Origin: a virus
IMG/VR virus record: IMGVR_UViG_3300021405_000007
Location: 44,107-108,106 of that record
Direction: 5' to 3' (one strand)
Length of the DNA stretch: 64,000 nt
A program made the position numbers and the translations under genes. Shown here one piece after another: positions 42,001 through 51,571 of this stretch (its first letter is position 1; the number at the start of each line of letters is the position of its first letter). The notes beneath the pieces were generated by a model, which was given only the letters and a program-made list of their open reading frames with translations, had not been told where the DNA came from and made no database searches.

Positions 42001-42457
42001 CGGAAAAGTTAATAACTTGGTGCAATTTTCAACTACCGAAGTTCAAGGGCATCAAGCGTACTCTTACTATACTGGGTTAACCAAACTAGTTCATAAAACC
42101 ATTTACGGTGATGAAACAGATTTAAGCTCATTCCCGGGTGTTGGGGCTGCAGGGGTGAGTTTTGAGGTCGCTGCACCAAGTACGGTTGAAGCTGAGTTTT
42201 CAATTCAAGTTAGTTTAGCACAAGGTTTGTCTTTGGCTACTTTAGAAAATGAGATCCAAAGTCAAATTATCTCATATGTTAATACTTTAGGAGTTGGGGA
42301 TTCAGTAATACTCTCAAATATAGTTGAAAGAGTCTTGAACGGTGTGTCTGGCATCAACGATATAGTGATAACCTTTCCTACTTCTAACATTGAGGTTCTT
42401 CAAAATGAGGTTGCTAAAACTCAAGCCTCATTAATAAACGTGGAGCAAATTAACTAA
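39050..42457 (+). CDS. Baseplate J/gp47-like wedge protein with a long insertion
   Basis: 1135 residues. The N-terminus (ILSDMIATIFSQTGLTDINP; GSVLLTLLEAAARQDFAQYY; NYNLDTTTGTDLDNRAFEYG) is the typical J-like start. A segment with GSDMETDTQLRNRIKQFIQG and DNVKVYIDDGTGFEPSF continues the pattern. Residues about 360-960 are repeated beta/Ser-Thr-rich domains that may decorate the baseplate. The C-terminal end (ATLENEIQSQIISYVNTLGV; DSVILSNIVERVLNGVSGIN) completes the J fold. It is much longer than classical J proteins because of the insertion. Confidence 0.82.
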   Translation: MSIITLKSENQILSDMIATIFSQTGLTDINPGSVLLTLLEAAARQDFAQYYQLMQAVKNYNLDTTTGTDLDNRAFEYGLTRTQAQQATGQVNILRPAGFVKISSGFFAGFRAPLAGDTVIYVNDASEFGSSGTLIIGRGTPVEEEVNFSSAPVNNTNYWTVTLSSSVTNNHNTSEVVILSQGFNITINAGTFVQVPATSKNPAVVFQTTQEVTILAGEAEVDGVDVRAIQAGAAGNIPVNAIPGTTDAFPTPPFTGAQAVNVAAFTTGSDMETDTQLRNRIKQFIQGLSQSTASGIFNAILGLTDAETSKRVVSANIVEPTNPTDNVKVYIDDGTGFEPSFSLQGQETILASAQGLETRLQLMNFPLVKAFVQTINATPYNFTTNGLTLEIAVGNSSETIVFNNLNFLIPEAASADEIVNEINSQSTLVDARTADIGTTVFISAKVSTNEGIQILGGTANAILDFPIDLRETFYLYKNDRLLSKDGATAYVDSASTTFNFSSVPETLAIIVDGKSANPQTVTFQLANFSIPSQATPEEVVAVINAQLAGATASVFNNNTVRLTSNTTLSSASKIQINSSAAATTLGFPLMLVTGANDDYVLNEQLGTIGFNSPLSAGDMITAGTRNTRGFLTATNPQNYTVGASTTLLISVDGGSVQTITLPARSAASASLIAGDINAQLLGGLAVTRTIGNNVYLEIRTNSYNATYGSIEITGGTAVSVFGFPVNSINDSIPAHVAFVENSSLGPWSFDSGWTLVVIIDNDPIGKTFVIPIDYAGQVTSGSSTTIFAASVFSTVFLVNNILNNFYVVFRSGANTTTQTISQVDSVGGNTYKYTFSALPPNFTNFAVGDEVTFSSMKNADNNGSFLITAINSGSSPYWVEITNAVGKVESASTGTGLIGQRRQVSAYTTSTGQITVSSAFSHTPSASDNFAVIPSTSTNLLNFLNNFKVTSISALATIEAVNQNRYLQISSDNNGSDGYIQVAGGKVNNLVQFSTTEVQGHQAYSYYTGLTKLVHKTIYGDETDLSSFPGVGAAGVSFEVAAPSTVEAEFSIQVSLAQGLSLATLENEIQSQIISYVNTLGVGDSVILSNIVERVLNGVSGINDIVITFPTSNIEVLQNEVAKTQASLINVEQIN

Positions 42458-43767
42458 TGGCTATTGATGCAGTAGCAAAAATGTTAAATGACCTCCCACA
42501 GGTCTTTAACGCTAAAGTAAACCCCGTCATTAAAGCTCTAGTGACTGCTTGGGCTACTTCTGATCAAGACATATTAACTCAATTAGATAACACAAAAGCT
42601 CAACTTTTTGTGAAAACAGCTAATGGGACTTATTTAGATAAGCTGGCATCTGCAGTAGGAGTGTCTCGACCAGCTAATACTGGGATAAATGATACTGTTT
42701 TTAGTCAATTGATTCCCAATTTGTCCTTTAAAAACAAACAAATTTATAAAGCTTTTTATGATACTATGGATGTCTTTTGGGGGCCTCTATACTCTAGGGC
42801 TAACATCACTGGAACCTTAAGCGCACCTTTCAATGTTACGATAGGTCAAACATTCAGCATTTCTGTTGATGGACAAATGGCGCAGTTTATAACGGTAAAA
42901 ACAGGCGATGTAGCAAACAATGGTGCCGCTACAGCGCAAGAAGTAATTGATTTTCTAAATCAAATAAATACCATAACAGCCAGCCTTCTTCTATTGAATA
43001 CCGGTGAACAACAAATAAATATAAGGACTAATACTCCGGGGTTGCGTGGATCCTTATTAGTGGATGACACCAATAACTTACCGGGAGTCGGGTTTCCAAC
43101 TGCACTTATGACTTTAACCCAACAAAGTCAGAGGGTTGCTGCTTATCAGCTAAATCCGGGTGAAGTTATACTTGAAATACCCGCTTTTGTGCCGGTTACC
43201 AGAGATACATTGCTTGGTTCGCACCATTTTCATGCTGATGATACTTTAGCTAGTCCAGTTCCGAGCGCTAATGGGGTTTGGCAAGGTAGCTTCTTTTATT
43301 CGACCACACAAACTCCCTTCGTTCCAACTAGTAAAACGGCAGTCTTGAATCAAAGTATCTCGCAAGGTGCTTTTTTGAATACTTTAACTGTTTCAAGTAC
43401 GGCTGGTTTGCCTACTTCTGGCGGTAGTCTAGTGATAAACTTCGGTCAAAATGCCGAAGAGCATGGTTTGAAATACTTCGCTGTTCTCAACAGCCAAACA
43501 ATAGAGATTGACGCTAGTTATTTCTTTCAAAATGATCACTCTCCTGGAGAAGTTTTAAATGTGCTGATGCCTAACACCAACAGTCCTTACGCTCCAAGAG
43601 TCGCAGGCCAAGATTTAGCCATGTATATGCCTTCGGAAGTTGATGCTAGAACCTCAGTTCAGACTCTTCTAGAGACTATCGCAGCAGCTGGGATTGTTGT
43701 TAAATTCATAATTTTATTACCACATTACGACTATATCATAGCCTCACCTTTCGCTAATACCGATTAG
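42457..43767 (+). CDS. Baseplate wedge / tail-protein-I-like protein
   Basis: 436 residues, starting by TAATG overlap. N-terminal segment LPQVFNAKVNPVIKALVTAW, then QLFVKTANGTYLDKLASAVG, typical of tail proteins placed after J. A 150-residue beta insertion follows (FNVTIGQTFSISVDGQMAQF). The C-terminal helix has PSEVDARTSVQTLLETIAAA. It would link the wedge to fibres. Confidence 0.7.
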   Translation: MAIDAVAKMLNDLPQVFNAKVNPVIKALVTAWATSDQDILTQLDNTKAQLFVKTANGTYLDKLASAVGVSRPANTGINDTVFSQLIPNLSFKNKQIYKAFYDTMDVFWGPLYSRANITGTLSAPFNVTIGQTFSISVDGQMAQFITVKTGDVANNGAATAQEVIDFLNQINTITASLLLLNTGEQQINIRTNTPGLRGSLLVDDTNNLPGVGFPTALMTLTQQSQRVAAYQLNPGEVILEIPAFVPVTRDTLLGSHHFHADDTLASPVPSANGVWQGSFFYSTTQTPFVPTSKTAVLNQSISQGAFLNTLTVSSTAGLPTSGGSLVINFGQNAEEHGLKYFAVLNSQTIEIDASYFFQNDHSPGEVLNVLMPNTNSPYAPRVAGQDLAMYMPSEVDARTSVQTLLETIAAAGIVVKFIILLPHYDYIIASPFANTD

Positions 43768-43777
43768 TGTTAAAATT
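43768..43777 (+). promoter_or_regulatory. Putative late-block promoter (TGTTAAAATT)
   Basis: TGTTAAAATT begins immediately after the TAG of the 42457 gene and ends 37 bases before the ATG at 43815. AGATTTAAAA sits in the leader, and no clear Shine-Dalgarno is seen. Confidence 0.5.
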
Positions 43778-43814
43778 TTAAAGTGTAGACACTTAGATTG
43801 AGATTTAAAAAAAT

Positions 43815-46800
43815 ATGGCAATTCTCCAAAGATTACTAGAACATAGCCAACAAAGATTTGATTTAGAAGATCTTAATACCATACTATCGGCGTTAAGATC
43901 AGACTCTAAATACTGGCAATTACTATTCAATGCTCAAACCTCCTATGTTGTGGCTGGTTTTGAAATAAGCTCAAGTTCTATAGGTCAAAGCAGCATAAAC
44001 ATCGTTCTTGACTCCTCTATTCTTTTAAATCCCAATAACTCCACAGATTTTTCTTGGTTTGCAGGTTTTTCGGGCGCTTCCCCTATAAATGTAGGAATTG
44101 AAGCGGGCGCTCTCGTAATCGGTAGAAACTATGTAGAATTACAACTTAGTACCATAGATAGCGTGCCCCTTCAAAGGGCTTTTTGGGATCCTACGGCCAA
44201 TAGTGGTGCCGGCGGCGAGTTTCAGCAACAAGTAAATACGACTACAGAACTACAAGTACAAGTGGTTGTTAACCAAACTGCTTTTCATGTTTCAAATCCT
44301 GACTTAATTCCTTTGGCGATCGTTGATGTCAACAGTAGCGCCTTAATTTCTGGCATTTTAGATCAAAGGAACTTATTTTTTAGACTTGGAACCAAAGACA
44401 CTCCTACTCTAGGTTGGACTTGGAATACTCAAATTGAACCCCCAACCACCCTCACCTTTGTAATGAATTCTAGCCCGGCCTTTGATGCCGGAGAAACCAT
44501 AACCTTCACCAGTGGTGCTACTGCAGTTCTAGAAACTGGAGGCACTAATAATATTCAAGCTACCTCTTTCTCAGGTTTGAACTTCGCATTGGGTGATACC
44601 GTAACAGGGCTGACTTCTGGTGCGACTGGAACACTGCAATCCTTTTATGAATCTTTTGTTGGTGCAGATAAAGATATCCTAAATCTGAAAGAGATGCTAA
44701 ATGCTTTAATGACCGAAATTAGAACATTAAAGGGCACCCCTTACTGGTATTCACAAAGTGTAGCACCTACTACACCGGGATTGTTAGACTTTATCAATAC
44801 CATCCCTGTTCCGCTCACAGCTGGCGCAAAATATGAATGGGATGGTTCAAATTTAGCAATCAGCGATGCCGCAACGAGCGGTCAATCTTCTGCAGATCAA
44901 ATAGCTGCTCTTAGAATTCCAGGGAAAAGCGGTACCTTTATTCTATCCCGCCAAGATGGAACAGTTAGTACTTCAGAGATAGCTATTGGTGATGGACAAA
45001 TTTTATTCATAATCCTACCTTCTGATCTCACAACTTCCCGCACTTATTCTGGAATTGGTACTGCATCCACTAACTTTCAAGTTATTGCCAGAAACAGTTT
45101 TGTAGCAACAGATAAAACTCATTGGTTAGCTTATAGGGAAGGTTCTAGGCTCATCACTCACGGTTTCGGTCAAATGGTCGCCGGCCAAGAGATGTCGATC
45201 GATGCTGGCGGAGGAGGCGGTGGTGGCGGAGTTCAAGAATTTATTCCATTCAGACTTTACGAAAATGTTCCGAATACCTCTGTATTAAATATTGGCCCAT
45301 CCGTAAATACGGACGACGTTTCAGGTAAAAAATCCGCTGTTTCAAGAAATCCACCCAATACTTCTGATTTCTTGGGTGGGACAATCTCCTTCCCAACTAC
45401 TTCAGGTAATAATGCAACACCTTCAGTTGGGTCAGCTGTTAGAATAGATATACAATCATCCTTCTATCTAAAAGTTTTAATCGCTGTTGATCTTAGTGGG
45501 AATATAGTGATAGTCCCCGGTGTTCAAGCATCTAGCCTTTCTGCAGCGAAACTACCAGCATTCCCTTATGGCGCATTTTCAATCGGGTATATAGTTTTAG
45601 TAAATACTGCTGGCGTTATAAGTTTAATTTCACAAACGAACATTTATCAGTTTGCCGACCTAGGGCATTTCGAAGACGGCAATAATGGTGGCGGAAACGT
45701 TTATAAAGAGGATGTTGACGTAGTTTCTAGCCCGAGTGGCAATGACCAAATGGCTCCAATTAGTTCGCCACCAGTAACAGTGACTATTCCTAAAGATACC
45801 AATCTGTATTTAGGAACTGGACTTGAAGCTCGAGTAACTAGTTCTTCTTCGACTGTTCAAGTTTCAAAGTCCAACCATGGTTTAACTACAGGTGATTTAG
45901 TAACAATCATTACTGCTTCTGCAATTGGTGGGATAACTGGGGGAAACCTTTCTCAAACCGCAACAGCCTGTACTGTAATCGATTCGAATAATTTTTCTTA
46001 TGTTGCAGGTGCTGCGGGCACTTACAATGACTACGGTACTTTAGATGCCACTTTCGCCAATACTACTAGACACTTTATAGTTGGTGATAGAACTCTGGTA
46101 GTTTATTTAAACGGTGTTGAACAAAGAAATGGTATTGATTATTCTGAGTTTGGCACATTTGGACTATCTTCTAATCAAATCATTTGGTTAACCACTATTG
46201 TTGTGGGCGACTTAGTAACCTACGAAATAGTAAGGGTGGGTGGATTAACCATTCTTCAAAATGGTTCCCCAGTTGCGACAGGGACCTTACAAGAATCTTA
46301 TAATAATGGTCAATCAATAGTAACTGAGTCTGGTGCGCCGGTAGTTATTAGCGGCCCTAGCGGTCAAAAATTGCTGCACGTAGCTGGTAACGTTCAAATT
46401 GATGGCGTCATAGATCCAACCGCTATCACTTTTACCCCTCAATCTTCCAATCCTTTAAGTTCTGGTCAACAAGGTATTTGGTTTGATAGCTCCAATGCTA
46501 TGCATACTTATGATGGAACTACTGACACCAACACTAATGCTAGTTTTGTAAAAATAAATGGTTCAAATCCTTTTACCGGCCCTCAATCAATGGGGAGCAA
46601 TAAGCTAACCAATGTAGCTACCCCAACAGTAAGTTCTGATGCAGCTACCAAAGGTTATGTTGATGGTCTGGCTATTAGTGCTTTGATTGGAGATGTCAGT
46701 GGAACGGGCCCCGGATCAACCAGCACCACTGTTAATTCAGTTGGTGGTAGTTCTGCTAGTAACATACATTCGGCTGAACAAGCCGCTAATGCCGCAACCA

Positions 46801-48473
46801 TCTTCCCAACAGCATCTACCATCTCAAAATGGGATGCACATATTAATCTAAGCGCTAATTCTTTTCTTTCTGGGTATGCAACCACAACTAGCTCTTTAAC
46901 TCCTTTAGTTTTAACTGTTTCAAGTGCTTATAGGCAATATATCACAGGAAGTGTCGCTCAAACTGTAACTTTACCTATAGTTAGTACTTTAACTATAGGT
47001 CAAGAATTTGAGATCGTTAATCTAGCGTCAACTTCTATAACCGTTGAATCTTCCGGATTGAATACCGTTCAAACAATGGCGGCTAATACAGTTGCTCGTT
47101 TTACTGCAATTTTGACGACCGGGACGACCGCAGCTTCATGGGCTGTTAAATATGGTTATTTATCGGGCGGTTCAGTAAACTCCGTCGCTTTATTTGATGC
47201 TAGTACAATTCCTATATATGGAGTTTCTGGAAGTCCGATCACGGCTGCAGGCACATTAGATTTAACTCTCGTCAATCAATCTGCTAATCAAGTGTTTGCA
47301 GGTCCTACAAGTGGGGGAGTAACCCAACCAGCATTTAGAGCTTTGGTAGCAACTGATATTCCAAGTCTCTCCAGCACTTATGTAACCCAAGCAGAGGTTG
47401 GTGCAGTAAGTGGTGTTGCCCCCTTAGATGTTTCTGGAAAAATTCCAATAGGTTACTTACCCTCCAGTGTATTTGAATACCAAGGTGCTTGGAATCCTAC
47501 AACTAACACTCCTACCTTAGTGGACGGAACTGGTCAATCTGGGTATACTTATTGGATTTCTGCAGCTTTTGCAGGCCCTATTTCTGGACTAAATAACTCC
47601 TCAATGATCAACTTCCAAATTGGAGATTTGGTCATTTACAATGGTTCACAGTGGGAGCTTACGACTCCCGCAGCGGGTGTGACTTCAGTTAATGGCGCAC
47701 AAGGAGCAGTAACGGTTAATGCTATTAGTCAGTTAACAGGGGATGTAACTGCGGGGCCAGCTTCGGGATCTGCTTCAGCCGCTGCTTCAGTGGCAAAAAT
47801 TCAAGGAACTGTAGTAAGCGGCACCACGGGTAGTGGGAACGTAGTATTTTCTGCTTCTCCGGTTTTAACAACACCTACTATTACGATCAAAGACAATGCA
47901 TTAACCCTTGAAAATTCAACGGATACTACTAAACAAGCTTTATTTAGCTTAGTTGGCATCACGACGGGGCATACCACAACTTTAGCCGTTCCTGAAGTTA
48001 ACGGCACTGACACCTTAGGTCTGATTGCTTTAGCTCAAAGCCCCACCAATAAAACCTTTGATGCTACCAGCTTTTTCCCAACGATCTCAGAACAAATGAT
48101 AGCTGGACAAAGCTTCTCAGCTAATACGATATATGCTGTCAGACTTGGGCAAGGGGGGCAAAGTGAAACAGTCGGTAGAATTTATGCCGCAGATCCAAGT
48201 GTTTCTGGCGGTGTGAACAACTATTTTGCAATCGGGTTGATATATCCAACTGGAGCGATCTCTGCAGGCGGTTCTGTAAATGTTGTAAAAATGGGCTTGA
48301 TAAATGTGGGTGCCTCAACTTATACTTCTGGCCAAACTGGAACTCCCTTATATTTGACTACTTCTGGCGCTGTAACTTTGACTAATCCTGGTGCTACAGA
48401 CGTTTTAACGATTAGAGTGGGGATAGTTAGAGATACTGCAAAAATAGAAGTTCAAATTTTAGGGTGGTATTAA
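43815..48473 (+). CDS. Long tail fibre / baseplate appendage protein
   Basis: 1552 residues. The N-terminal part (LLEHSQQRFDLEDLNTILSA) would dock to the baseplate. The rest is beta-rich with poly-Gly (residues about 460-475), a SNKLTNVATPTVSSDAATKG then YVD motif near 930 of a kind common in phage fibres, and repeated SGDVTAGPASGSA segments towards the end. A C-terminal sandwich domain (AEQM-type region, then VGASTYTSGQTGTPLYLTTS) closes the chain. No collagen-like GXY run and no chaperone tail is seen. Confidence 0.75.
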   Translation: MAILQRLLEHSQQRFDLEDLNTILSALRSDSKYWQLLFNAQTSYVVAGFEISSSSIGQSSINIVLDSSILLNPNNSTDFSWFAGFSGASPINVGIEAGALVIGRNYVELQLSTIDSVPLQRAFWDPTANSGAGGEFQQQVNTTTELQVQVVVNQTAFHVSNPDLIPLAIVDVNSSALISGILDQRNLFFRLGTKDTPTLGWTWNTQIEPPTTLTFVMNSSPAFDAGETITFTSGATAVLETGGTNNIQATSFSGLNFALGDTVTGLTSGATGTLQSFYESFVGADKDILNLKEMLNALMTEIRTLKGTPYWYSQSVAPTTPGLLDFINTIPVPLTAGAKYEWDGSNLAISDAATSGQSSADQIAALRIPGKSGTFILSRQDGTVSTSEIAIGDGQILFIILPSDLTTSRTYSGIGTASTNFQVIARNSFVATDKTHWLAYREGSRLITHGFGQMVAGQEMSIDAGGGGGGGGVQEFIPFRLYENVPNTSVLNIGPSVNTDDVSGKKSAVSRNPPNTSDFLGGTISFPTTSGNNATPSVGSAVRIDIQSSFYLKVLIAVDLSGNIVIVPGVQASSLSAAKLPAFPYGAFSIGYIVLVNTAGVISLISQTNIYQFADLGHFEDGNNGGGNVYKEDVDVVSSPSGNDQMAPISSPPVTVTIPKDTNLYLGTGLEARVTSSSSTVQVSKSNHGLTTGDLVTIITASAIGGITGGNLSQTATACTVIDSNNFSYVAGAAGTYNDYGTLDATFANTTRHFIVGDRTLVVYLNGVEQRNGIDYSEFGTFGLSSNQIIWLTTIVVGDLVTYEIVRVGGLTILQNGSPVATGTLQESYNNGQSIVTESGAPVVISGPSGQKLLHVAGNVQIDGVIDPTAITFTPQSSNPLSSGQQGIWFDSSNAMHTYDGTTDTNTNASFVKINGSNPFTGPQSMGSNKLTNVATPTVSSDAATKGYVDGLAISALIGDVSGTGPGSTSTTVNSVGGSSASNIHSAEQAANAATIFPTASTISKWDAHINLSANSFLSGYATTTSSLTPLVLTVSSAYRQYITGSVAQTVTLPIVSTLTIGQEFEIVNLASTSITVESSGLNTVQTMAANTVARFTAILTTGTTAASWAVKYGYLSGGSVNSVALFDASTIPIYGVSGSPITAAGTLDLTLVNQSANQVFAGPTSGGVTQPAFRALVATDIPSLSSTYVTQAEVGAVSGVAPLDVSGKIPIGYLPSSVFEYQGAWNPTTNTPTLVDGTGQSGYTYWISAAFAGPISGLNNSSMINFQIGDLVIYNGSQWELTTPAAGVTSVNGAQGAVTVNAISQLTGDVTAGPASGSASAAASVAKIQGTVVSGTTGSGNVVFSASPVLTTPTITIKDNALTLENSTDTTKQALFSLVGITTGHTTTLAVPEVNGTDTLGLIALAQSPTNKTFDATSFFPTISEQMIAGQSFSANTIYAVRLGQGGQSETVGRIYAADPSVSGGVNNYFAIGLIYPTGAISAGGSVNVVKMGLINVGASTYTSGQTGTPLYLTTSGAVTLTNPGATDVLTIRVGIVRDTAKIEVQILGWY

Positions 48474-48516
48474 TTAAAAATGAATGATAAAATATATAAA
48501 AATTAAGAGGATTTAG

Positions 48517-50484
48517 ATGTCAGCTTCATATACCCGCGTGGATTTACGTCAGACAATTGAGAGAGACCTTCTTCAATCAGCAACTGCTCAATCAGGTAGC
48601 TTAGGGGATTCTGTTGCAAGAGGTTTAGACAAAGAGGTAACCCGGCCGTATTACTTTACCGTAACGGGCTCCTCCAGAGTACTGACGGTTGCTGGTGCTG
48701 GCTTGATTACAAATGCTGAGAGTTCAGTTTCTCATGCAAACCCAGCCATTGTTGGCGTTGTTGATCCGCGCACAACTTCTTTCACAGTTACTTTTCCTTC
48801 GGCCAGTGCTGGAACTGCAACAAGTTCAATTACAATTGATTCGGGTTCAACTGTAACGGTTTCATCTAACAACTATATAAATGTAGGCGTAAATCTTGCC
48901 CCTACTGGAAACATAGCTTTAACTTACGGCACCCAAAATACCGTAGCTGCTTCTGCTACTGCTCCAGCGATACCAGCGGGTTATTTAGGAATTGGCTACG
49001 TTCAACTATTTAATAATGCCGGAGCTATTGCTAATTTAGCTAACTCTTCTTTAGTACATTACCATGCTTCTCGCTACAGTGAATATCTAGCCACAGTAAA
49101 AACTGTAGCAATTTCAGGTAGTACTACTTTAACGGACAATGCTCTTCACTTCGTTGATACTACAGTTGGAAGGTCTTTAACTTTACCGGCACCTTCAAAA
49201 AGTTCTTCTATCATAATAAAAGATTCTACTGGTAATGCAGGTACCAATAGCATTAGCATATTGCAGCATGCTTCTGAAAATATAGAAGGTGTTGCAGCTA
49301 CTTACGTTTTCTCGGTAGGTAATGGTGCTCTCCATTTAACGAGCGATGGCACCAACTGGTTTATCACAGATTCTTGGGTGGGTGTTCCGGTTAGCACATC
49401 CCTAGCTCAGTTTAACGTACCGATAGGTAACTCAACTTCGATATATACTGCAACAAATACCAATCTTTTGGGTACTATATCAGCAAAAACATCTAGCGCA
49501 ACTGTTACCATGACGAACGCGAATCCCGGCGTTGTAACTCAAACAGCGCACGGAGCTTCTACGGGTGACACTGTTTACTTCATGACGACCGGAGCATTGC
49601 CGACCAACGTACCAGCCTCTACGACTTTTTGGATAACTAAAATTGATGCTAACACTTACAATATATCCTCTAGTTTAGAGAACTTGTATGAAGGTGTGTA
49701 CGTCAACACGACTTCGGGCGTACAATCAGGGGTTCAAACAGCGTTCTTGGGTGGTTTAACTTTAAAAAGCCTTCCTACTGCAAACCCTGCTGCTGCTGAT
49801 GGCGCGGTAACGATGTCAATAGCAAGTGCTCCAGTTCAAGTAATAACCCCCACCGTCAATAGAACTTACACACTTCCTACGACCGGCGTTTTAGCTGGCA
49901 TGAGTTATACTTTCATCAATAATTCAGCGGTAAGTCTTTCAGATATAAAGATTTTAGTTAATAGTTCAGCTGGCGGTTTGGTGAGAACTATATGGTCGCA
50001 AACATCGGCTAAGATAACAGCTTTAAAAGACACTCCCACACTATCGACTGACTGGATCTGCGAGACTCCTGCTATATCAAACTGGACAATTTTTAGTCCA
50101 GTGTTTACTGGTTTTGGGACGGTTAGTTCGTCAAACCTCTATTACCGTAGGTATGGTGATTCGATTCAAATAAGGGGCTCTTTCACTGCAGGTACGGTAA
50201 CCAGTGCTACCGCTAGTATTTCTTTACCAAACAGCTATACTTCTGCTTCAACTATGACGTCTGGAGACTTATCAGGGACTTGGACTCGAAGTGCCGCAGC
50301 GGGTGCAGCACAAGCTGATAACATAATACTGGGTGCTAGTGTGGGTACCTTTGCTTTCGCCTTTTTAACCACAGCTGCAGGGGGTTTAACTCCACAAAAT
50401 GGTAACGTGCTTATCGGAAATGGTGAAACTGTGAGTTTATTTCTGACGGCACCAATTTCGGGTTTTACAGCGGTTGGCGGATAA
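48517..50484 (+). CDS. Second tail fibre protein
   Basis: 655 residues behind AAGAGG; TGATAAAATA at 48485-48494 may be its own weak promoter. The N-terminus (VDLRQTIERDLLQSATAQSG) is helical. The remainder is beta-rich (ALTYGTQNTVAASATAPAIP; TDNALHFVDTTVGRSLTLPA; GNSTSIYTATNTNLLGTISA). The C-terminal domain with YYRRYGDSIQIRGSFTAGTV and TASISLPNSY resembles fibre-tip domains that vary with host range. Confidence 0.7.
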   Translation: MSASYTRVDLRQTIERDLLQSATAQSGSLGDSVARGLDKEVTRPYYFTVTGSSRVLTVAGAGLITNAESSVSHANPAIVGVVDPRTTSFTVTFPSASAGTATSSITIDSGSTVTVSSNNYINVGVNLAPTGNIALTYGTQNTVAASATAPAIPAGYLGIGYVQLFNNAGAIANLANSSLVHYHASRYSEYLATVKTVAISGSTTLTDNALHFVDTTVGRSLTLPAPSKSSSIIIKDSTGNAGTNSISILQHASENIEGVAATYVFSVGNGALHLTSDGTNWFITDSWVGVPVSTSLAQFNVPIGNSTSIYTATNTNLLGTISAKTSSATVTMTNANPGVVTQTAHGASTGDTVYFMTTGALPTNVPASTTFWITKIDANTYNISSSLENLYEGVYVNTTSGVQSGVQTAFLGGLTLKSLPTANPAAADGAVTMSIASAPVQVITPTVNRTYTLPTTGVLAGMSYTFINNSAVSLSDIKILVNSSAGGLVRTIWSQTSAKITALKDTPTLSTDWICETPAISNWTIFSPVFTGFGTVSSSNLYYRRYGDSIQIRGSFTAGTVTSATASISLPNSYTSASTMTSGDLSGTWTRSAAAGAAQADNIILGASVGTFAFAFLTTAAGGLTPQNGNVLIGNGETVSLFLTAPISGFTAVGG

Positions 50485-50690
50485 TGAAAAAGGTTGATTA
50501 TAAAACCCACAATAAAGATCTCATCGAACGAATGAAGAAAGGTGAATCTTTACTAAAGTACGATACTGGAGCAAGTTGGTACCCTGTTAGGCCTGTAATA
50601 AAAAAAGATGTGAACGCCATCAAAAAGTTGTATGATAAAAAAGAAGTAGATGAGGAGATTGTAATAGATGGTGAAACTAGAGGAAGTTAA
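50484..50690 (+). CDS. Small basic hypothetical protein
   Basis: 68 residues, ATG overlapping the fibre stop (ATAATG). It is Lys-rich (DLIERMKKGESLLKYDTGAS; IKKDVNAIKKLYDKKEVDEE). Possibly a fibre-assembly helper or an unrelated small protein. Confidence 0.6.
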   Translation: MKKVDYKTHNKDLIERMKKGESLLKYDTGASWYPVRPVIKKDVNAIKKLYDKKEVDEEIVIDGETRGS

Positions 50691-50868
50691 AGAAACTCAG
50701 AAAATAATAAAGAGACGAGCTCCTGCTCCGAGTCTTTATGATTTAACTCCTAAATTAATGGAAAAACTTGAAATTAAATCTCCTTCCGAACTATTTTTTA
50801 TTATAGATAGACTTAGATATTTATGGGTTCAAGATAAATTATCTACTTATGAGTTTCCAGAAGAATAG
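50668..50868 (+). CDS. Small helical hypothetical protein
   Basis: 66 residues from ATG 50668 behind GAGGAG, overlapping the previous gene by 23 bases. Sequence: APSLYDLTPKLMEKLEIKSP then ELFFIIDRLRYLWVQDKLST. Last gene of the plus-strand fibre block; function unknown. Confidence 0.6.
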   Translation: MVKLEEVKETQKIIKRRAPAPSLYDLTPKLMEKLEIKSPSELFFIIDRLRYLWVQDKLSTYEFPEE

Positions 50869-50967
50869 ATTTTTTTGCGACAACAAGTCAATTATTCCCT
50901 TTAATATTAGGTTGATATAACTACTATATGTTGCCCGTTTCTATTTTTACCTTCGACAACATAGCGA

Positions 50968-51177
50968 CTACTCAAAGTTAAAACCCAAATCCCTCATCCA
51001 CTTGGTGGGAGCCTTAAGTCCCACCACTGCATAAACATCTGTAAATAACGACAAAACTTCTTGATCGGTATATTTTGGGACGTTTGACTGTACTTGCAAG
51101 CCATATGCCAAAAATTTGTCTTTATATACTGGTATTTGCGCTTCTTGTTCTGGGGTTAGGGTTTCTAAAACTGTCAT
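50968..51177 (-). CDS. Small conserved phage protein (EQEAQIPVYxDK pattern)
   Basis: 69 residues. TPEQEAQIPVYKDKFLAYGL then YTDQEVLSLFTDVYAVVGLK-P follows a sequence pattern seen at the N-terminus of many phage proteins of unknown function. Here only that short domain is present. Its upstream promoter element at 51221-51248 would make it a separate unit. Confidence 0.65.
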   Translation of the reverse strand: MTVLETLTPEQEAQIPVYKDKFLAYGLQVQSNVPKYTDQEVLSLFTDVYAVVGLKAPTKWMRDLGFNFE

Positions 51178-51220
51178 ATTAATTCCTTTTGTTAAGTCTC
51201 TCTTTACTCTCTTGAACTAC

Positions 51221-51248
51221 CTATCGGCATATTTATGAAAAACTTTAG
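51221..51248 (-). promoter_or_regulatory. Accessory-operon promoter element, copy d
   Basis: On the minus strand: CTAAAG, 15-base spacer ending TAAATATG, CCGATAG. It lies 44 bases before the ATG at 51177. Confidence 0.65.
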
Positions 51249-51268
51249 GGATGAGATTTTTTTAAATT

Positions 51269-51571
51269 TCAAGTGTCGAAAATAATTGATTTATCTTCTA
51301 CTTGATCCCTTACTTGATCCCTTACTTGATCCCTTATTTGAACATTTGTCCTAGTCTCCCTTTTATATTTTCTTATTTTAAGAATTTCACTCATTATCTC
51401 ACCCTCCGTTTGATCTCTTACTTTACGCCACACCAACTCTCTTATTTGATATCTTGTTGTATTCCATATTTTCTTAATCACTTGAACGTTTACTTCACTG
51501 CTTACTCCATCCTTAATTTGTTTCAATGCCTGATTGACCGGCTTATCTCTTATTGTAATGATTTCATTCAT
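51269..51571 (-). CDS. Hypothetical protein with a tandem RDQV C-terminus
   Basis: 100 residues from ATG 51571 behind GGAGAAG. Helical and basic, with VNVQVIKKIWNTTRYQIREL, then VRDQTEGE. Near the end QIRDQVRDQVRDQV is encoded by three exact 12-bp copies at 51301-51336. The Q-V spacing resembles the peptide at 20561-20650. Overlaps the upstream gene by 8 bases. Confidence 0.6.
   Translation of the reverse strand: MNEIITIRDKPVNQALKQIKDGVSSEVNVQVIKKIWNTTRYQIRELVWRKVRDQTEGEIMSEILKIRKYKRETRTNVQIRDQVRDQVRDQVEDKSIIFDT
51301..51336. repeat. Tandem 12-bp repeat, three exact copies
   Basis: CTTGATCCCTTA occurs at 51301, 51313 and 51325, encoding RDQV units on the minus strand. A degenerate copy follows. 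Slippage is a likely source. Confidence 0.9.

Noticed and set aside
51301-51336. Short direct repeats as a possible CRISPR array
   Set aside because: They are contiguous 12-bp tandem units inside a coding sequence, with no spacers.
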